Position numbers and translations under genes: made by a program. 64,000 nt of DNA, taken from the NCBI RefSeq assembly GCF_018863395.1, contig NZ_JAHKRR010000004.1, forward strand, positions 248,001 through 312,000, written 5' to 3'. This DNA is from Sinomicrobium weinanense. GTDB taxonomy: Bacteria; Bacteroidota; Bacteroidia; Flavobacteriales; Flavobacteriaceae. The notes under the pieces are model-generated. The model had not been told where the DNA came from, made no database searches, and saw only the letters and a program-made list of their open reading frames with translations. Positions 59,996 to 64,000 of the stretch are shown in pieces (the first letter of the stretch is position 1; each line of letters begins with the position of its first letter).

Positions 59996-60450
59996 TACTT
60001 CAGCTCGTTTAAGTTAATTGCAGTAGGTTTTTGCGCTTCCTGATTGTGTTCTGCACCTGTGTATACTTTCAGGTTGCGAAACAATGCAGCGCCCAGTCTG
60101 TTCTTGGGGAGCATCCCTTTAACGGACTTTTCGATCAGGCGGGCAGGGTCCTTTTCATAGAGTTCCCTGGCATTGAGCGATCGCTGTCCGCCCGGATAAC
60201 CCGTATGACGGATGTATTGCTTGGCTTCCCACTTGTTGCCGGTTAACTGGATCTTTTCTGCGTTGATAATAACAACATTGTCTCCACAATCCACATGCGG
60301 GGTGTAATTGGGTTTGTACTTACCTCTCAGGAGCTTGGCCACTTTAGAGGCAAGACGTCCCAACGTCTGTCCTTCGGCATCAACGAGTACCCACTGTTTA
60401 TCTACAGTAGCCTTGTTGGCCGAGATGGTTTTGTAGCTTAACGTGTTCAC
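59995..60450 (-). CDS. rplM: 50S ribosomal protein L13
   Basis: 151 residues, opening WVLVDAEGQTLGRLASKVAK then LLRGKYKPNYTPHVDCGDNV, and the RHTGYPGGQRSL and MLPKNRLGAALFRNLKVYTG blocks that define L13. It heads the rplM-rpsI pair; a full consensus promoter lies 47-76 bp upstream. Confidence 0.98.
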   Translation of the reverse strand: MNTLSYKTISANKATVDKQWVLVDAEGQTLGRLASKVAKLLRGKYKPNYTPHVDCGDNVVIINAEKIQLTGNKWEAKQYIRHTGYPGGQRSLNARELYEKDPARLIEKSVKGMLPKNRLGAALFRNLKVYTGAEHNQEAQKPTAINLNELK

Positions 60451-60932
60451 ACTAATTTATTTAAAATTAAACATTCCATTCCCAATAAATGGGGTGCAAA
60501 TGTACAACTATAAATTGTAATAACAAACACCGGGATATTATTATTTGGGAGTAGGTAATCGTTTGGTTTTCATGTGGCTACTAATGGCACTTTAATACGA
60601 TAATCGTACGGTGCCCCGTAGAGGAGTTATGCGGGTTTTTGTAAGCGCTGATTTTTCCGGCCTGTTGAGCACTTCGAATCGGAAAAATGCCTGTGGATTT
60701 TGATTTTGTAGATGCTTTGTAGATGTTTTTTTGGGGGCCGTAGTTGCTGTGTATGCCCTTGAAAATTGTTTCAGACTTTCCAGACCTTTAAATTTGTTTC
60801 CGGAGTTTTCCTATTTTCCTGCGTGGAAGGGAAGATAGGGAAAAGCTCTTTATACACGAAATACTTTGTAAAATAAAAGCCGTATTTTTATAAAGAGCGG
60901 TTTTAAATGTACGCTATAAACACCTGGTTAAT
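60451..60932. other. 482-bp intergenic spacer (rplM / A2M-like, divergent)
   Basis: Holds the rplM promoter and an inverted repeat ATTTTTCCG (60651-60659) / CGGAAAAAT (60680-60688). No ORF is convincing. No full promoter for the A2M-like gene was found, although its leader region is AT-rich. Confidence 0.6.
60497..60526 (-). promoter_or_regulatory. Promoter of rplM-rpsI
   Basis: On the minus strand: TTG (complement of CAA 60524-60526), 19-bp spacer, TACATTTG (complement of CAAATGTA 60497-60504). Full match to the Bacteroidota consensus. Confidence 0.75.
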
Positions 60933-63900
60933 ATGAGAACATATCTATTCTTTGCAGTTTTTTTAACTTATACCGTAATAAGTGCCCAGCAGTTTCCCTA
61001 TGACAGGGAATGGAAAAAGATTGAAAAGCAGGAGAGGGAAGGGAAGCTCAAAAGCCTCCTTCCGGCCGTGAACAAGATTTATAAAGCAGCAAAAAGAGAA
61101 GGGAATGCCACCCAGCGCATCCGTGCCGTACTCTATCGGGGAAAAATAGTGGTGATCACTGACGATGGCGGTGAAGAACAATTACAGGCGATCCGCGATT
61201 TTGAAGCAGAGATCGCTTCCGCTTCGGGTCCGGAAAAAAATATCCTGCAATCCATGCTGGCCGAAACACTGTATAGTTATTACCAGGGCAACAGGTGGAT
61301 TATCGAGGAGCGCGCCCGTGTGAAAGAGGCCACAACGGAGGATTTCCGGTTCTGGAGTGAAAATATTTTTGACGAACGGATCACCGCGTTGTATCTCCGG
61401 TCCCTGGAAAATGCCGGGGAGTTGAAGGCGCAGACTATTGAAAAATGGGATAATATTCTGGAAAACCGGGAATGGAGGTATGTTTATAACAGGCAGAAAG
61501 AAGATAAAAACGAAGGGTTGAAATCGCAGCATGCCCGGGGAAGAGAACTCCGGCCCGCATTATATGATCTCCTGGTATATAGGGCTATCGGGTTTTTCCG
61601 GGACCAACCGGAAATTTTCTTTAACAGGTTTATTACCGAAGACGAAGCAGGCCCAAGAAAGGAAAAAGTTCTGGGCCTGCTCCGGGACCTTGCGGACTTT
61701 CACAGGGAAAAGGGCCATGTCAATGCACAGCTTTATAACGAATTGGAGATCCTCAAGGCCCGAAAAGAGGAATATACTGCGGAGAAATATATAAACAAAC
61801 TCGAAAAACTTTCCCGGACTGCTCCCTCTGCATGGTATAACGGGGAAGTGTTGCTGGAGCTGGCCCGTTTTTACCGGGAGCAGGAAGACCGGGAAGACAC
61901 GGATGACCTTCAGGCGAAAAAGAAATGGTGTGACAATGCCCTGGCCCTGGTAGCTAAAATCGAAAAAGACTACGCAAAGACCCATGCCGTAAGAGAGGCC
62001 ATACAGCTCCGGCAGGACATACTTTCCAGAACTTTTTCCATCCGGGTGGAATCCTATGTCCCATCCGGGCAGTACAATCCTATGTCGGTAACACATAAAA
62101 ACCTGGAGCACATTTATTTTAGGGTACTTCGGTATCATCCGAACCTCAATGATTTTTTCGGAAATCCTACAGACAAGATCCGTTATGCCAAAGATGAGGA
62201 CCGGCAAAAAGTGCTGGATGAAATGCAGGAAAAATATCCGCTGGAAAAAGAATTTAGTATTTCCCTGAGATCATTTGACGATTACCAGGACCATACCACT
62301 ACTGTTGCCCTGGAAGCATTGCCTCCGGGAAGTTATATTGTACTTGCGGCGAATACCCCGGATTTTAAGGTAGAAAGTGAAGGGTTTGCCTTGCAGTCGC
62401 AACTCGTCAATGTAACAGACTATACCATAGTGAGCAACGGGAAGGAAGTGCTGGTTACCGGGCGTCAAAGCGGGCATCCCGAAGCGGGGAAGACCGTGGA
62501 AGTTTATGAGAGGGACTCCAAAAAATTAAACATGGTAAAGACGCTTACTACCGATGCTTCGGGGAAATCCGTTGCCGCTTTCGATAAACAGGGGAGGTCA
62601 CAACAGTATTACCGTATAAAGGGAGAAGATGTTTTTTATAACCACTCCGGTTATTATTCCGGGGTGGATTACGAGAGGCAAACCACCCATCACACCCGGT
62701 TTTTTACAGACCGGTCCATTTACCGTCCCGGGCAGACCGTCTATTTTAAAGCAATTCGCTATAAACAATATCCCGATGGCAGAAAAGAAGTGGTCGAAAA
62801 GGAGAAGCTCAATATTGAGTTGTCCGATCTTAATAAGAATATCCTGGGAACATTGGAACTGACCACAAACCGTTTCGGGTCCGTTTCGGGAGAGTTTGTC
62901 CTGCCAACGGGAGGGATTACAGGAATTTATATCCTGAAGGACGATCCCTATAACAGGTATACCTTTAGTGTGGAAGAATACAAACGTCCCCGTTTTGAAG
63001 TCATATTTGATACCATTAAAGAAATTTTCCGCCTGGATGAAGAAATAACCGCTCATGGAAAAGCACAGGCCTACTCCGGTGCCAGTATAGATAACGCTAA
63101 GGTAACATACCGCGTATACCGTAAGCCAATCTATCCTTATCTTCCCTGGTGGAGAAGGCAGAGCATAAGGCAGGAACCGAGAGAAGAGATCACTCACGGG
63201 GAAACAATGACCGATGCGAAAGGAAATTTTAAAATTCCGTTTGAAGCAAAAACACCGTCCCGTCCTGCTTCCGTAAAAAAGGAAAAGGAACCCCGTACCT
63301 ATACCTATATCATAGAAACCGATATTACCGATATCAACGGGGAAACCCGGTCAGGCAGCCAGAGCATTACGGTAGGTGACCTGCGTTATACGCTTGGGCT
63401 GGATATCCCTTCCCGTGTAGAATGGGAGGCGTTAAAAAATATCACCCTTCATACCGAAAATCTCAACGGACAGTTCGCCCCGGCAAAAGGAAAGTTAACG
63501 CTTGCCAGGATCGTTCCGCCAGACAGGGTGTTGCGTGAAAATCCCCTGCAGGATGGAGATTACAAACTCTACGACAGGGCAGCATTTGTGAAAATGTTTC
63601 CTCATGACCCTTATGCGAAAGAGGATAAGAAGGAGAACTGGCCACAAGAAGACCCGGTGATTGCCGTGAACTTCGATACTGAAAAAGAAAATAAGATCAG
63701 GGTAAAGCCCAGAAGAAAATGGAAAGAAGGTTATTATCTGTTAAAAGGACATATTCTGGACGGACAGGATACGATCCCTGCAGAAAAGCTGGTATACCTC
63801 TATAAAAAGGAGAAAAAACATCCTGTGAACAATGAACTTTTTTCGGTGATGGCAGACAAGGAGAGTTATAATCCCGGAGATGAGGCGAAGGTGACTTTTG

Positions 63901-64000
63901 CCAGTGCTGCCCCGAATGCCACGGTCATTGCCGAGCTGGAATACGACGGTGAGATCGTAAAGAGGGAGGAACTGGAAATAAACAACGACGTCGGTGTCTT
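60933..64000 (+). CDS. Alpha-2-macroglobulin-like protein, N-terminal part
   Basis: Continuous open frame from ATG 60933 through the window edge (1022 codons so far, no stop). A signal peptide (MRTYLFFAVFLTYTVISAQ) is followed by a long helical region (about 25-450). Then the MG-domain hallmark FFTDRSIYRPGQTVYFKAIR, typical of the MG2 module, and further beta-sandwich repeats (EYKRPRFEVIFDT, LDEEITAHGKAQAYSGA). No PbpC gene, the usual partner, precedes it. It may trap proteases in the periplasm or at the surface. Whether a thioester motif is present lies beyond the window. Confidence 0.85.
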   Translation, partial: MRTYLFFAVFLTYTVISAQQFPYDREWKKIEKQEREGKLKSLLPAVNKIYKAAKREGNATQRIRAVLYRGKIVVITDDGGEEQLQAIRDFEAEIASASGPEKNILQSMLAETLYSYYQGNRWIIEERARVKEATTEDFRFWSENIFDERITALYLRSLENAGELKAQTIEKWDNILENREWRYVYNRQKEDKNEGLKSQHARGRELRPALYDLLVYRAIGFFRDQPEIFFNRFITEDEAGPRKEKVLGLLRDLADFHREKGHVNAQLYNELEILKARKEEYTAEKYINKLEKLSRTAPSAWYNGEVLLELARFYREQEDREDTDDLQAKKKWCDNALALVAKIEKDYAKTHAVREAIQLRQDILSRTFSIRVESYVPSGQYNPMSVTHKNLEHIYFRVLRYHPNLNDFFGNPTDKIRYAKDEDRQKVLDEMQEKYPLEKEFSISLRSFDDYQDHTTTVALEALPPGSYIVLAANTPDFKVESEGFALQSQLVNVTDYTIVSNGKEVLVTGRQSGHPEAGKTVEVYERDSKKLNMVKTLTTDASGKSVAAFDKQGRSQQYYRIKGEDVFYNHSGYYSGVDYERQTTHHTRFFTDRSIYRPGQTVYFKAIRYKQYPDGRKEVVEKEKLNIELSDLNKNILGTLELTTNRFGSVSGEFVLPTGGITGIYILKDDPYNRYTFSVEEYKRPRFEVIFDTIKEIFRLDEEITAHGKAQAYSGASIDNAKVTYRVYRKPIYPYLPWWRRQSIRQEPREEITHGETMTDAKGNFKIPFEAKTPSRPASVKKEKEPRTYTYIIETDITDINGETRSGSQSITVGDLRYTLGLDIPSRVEWEALKNITLHTENLNGQFAPAKGKLTLARIVPPDRVLRENPLQDGDYKLYDRAAFVKMFPHDPYAKEDKKENWPQEDPVIAVNFDTEKENKIRVKPRRKWKEGYYLLKGHILDGQDTIPAEKLVYLYKKEKKHPVNNELFSVMADKESYNPGDEAKVTFASAAPNATVIAELEYDGEIVKREELEINNDVGV

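Noticed and set aside
61560-62207. Minus-strand open frames inside the A2M-like gene
   Set aside because: They lie in shadow of a continuous 1022-codon plus-strand frame with signal peptide and MG domain, and show no motifs themselves.

Overview
The window is a 64 kb chromosomal segment of a Bacteroidota bacterium, most likely a member of the Flavobacteriaceae. Supporting signs are: promoters of the TTG-N(17-23)-TAnnTTTG type (clear before the GMC oxidoreductase, the acyltransferase, rpoN and rplM); CarboxypepD_reg-like plus DUF5686 and TonB-receptor proteins; a two-ExbD Ton/Tol operon followed by a PorT-like barrel; the rplM-rpsI-rpsB-tsf-pyrH-frr order; and DUF1080 proteins. Genus cannot be fixed from the sequence alone.

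Layout. 1-3010: housekeeping block with the 3' part of gpsA (+) and, on the minus strand, yicC-gmk-nadD. 3247-5756: a D-amino acid aminotransferase facing a DmpA-type P1 peptidase and a GNAT enzyme. 5778-19400: a sugar-oxidation island with two DUF1080 proteins, three xylose-isomerase-like TIM barrels, two Gfo/Idh/MocA dehydrogenases, a NupG-type MFS permease, a GMC flavoprotein with its Tat-exported subunit-3 partner, and a lipoprotein cytochrome c. Together these resemble a glucoside 3-oxidation (3-keto sugar) route with a periplasmic FAD/cytochrome branch and NAD-linked dehydrogenases. VOC and NudK genes lie within it.

20247-32981: a complete NRPS-independent siderophore locus. Leftward are a PLP decarboxylase, an N-hydroxylase, a MATE exporter and an AlcB/IucB-type acyltransferase. 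Rightward are two tandem IucA/IucC synthetases, a TonB-dependent receptor and a DUF1624-like membrane protein. Two identical-architecture 15-bp palindromes, 43 bp apart, sit in the divergent control region. 33296-36243: a GNAT / Na+-solute symporter / amino-acid racemase operon. 36310-41351: an S24-like repressor lacking the catalytic dyad, a single-domain retropepsin, TatD, an acyltransferase and asparaginase. 41541-41628: tRNA-Ser(GGA). 41863-45147: ExbB, a 4-TM protein, ExbD, ExbD and a PorT-like barrel. 45151-49898: a PAP2-like membrane protein, rpoN, a lipoprotein and asnS. 50870-55983: an RND/MMPL exporter and a DUF5686 outer-membrane protein. 56085-60450: frr, pyrH, tsf, rpsB, rpsI, rplM. 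60933-64000: the start of an alpha-2-macroglobulin-like protein that runs off the window.

The most unusual signal is in the spaces between genes. At least a dozen intergenic stretches consist of degenerate tandem repeats of about 7 nt (some 8 or 10), usually a left arm followed by its reverse complement, so that each can fold into a hairpin. The repeat word differs from site to site while the period and layout are kept. A second dispersed family carries CTGAG/TCGAAG palindromes, and one copy lies inside a heptad hairpin. These elements occur within apparent operons and one forms the 5' end of nadD.
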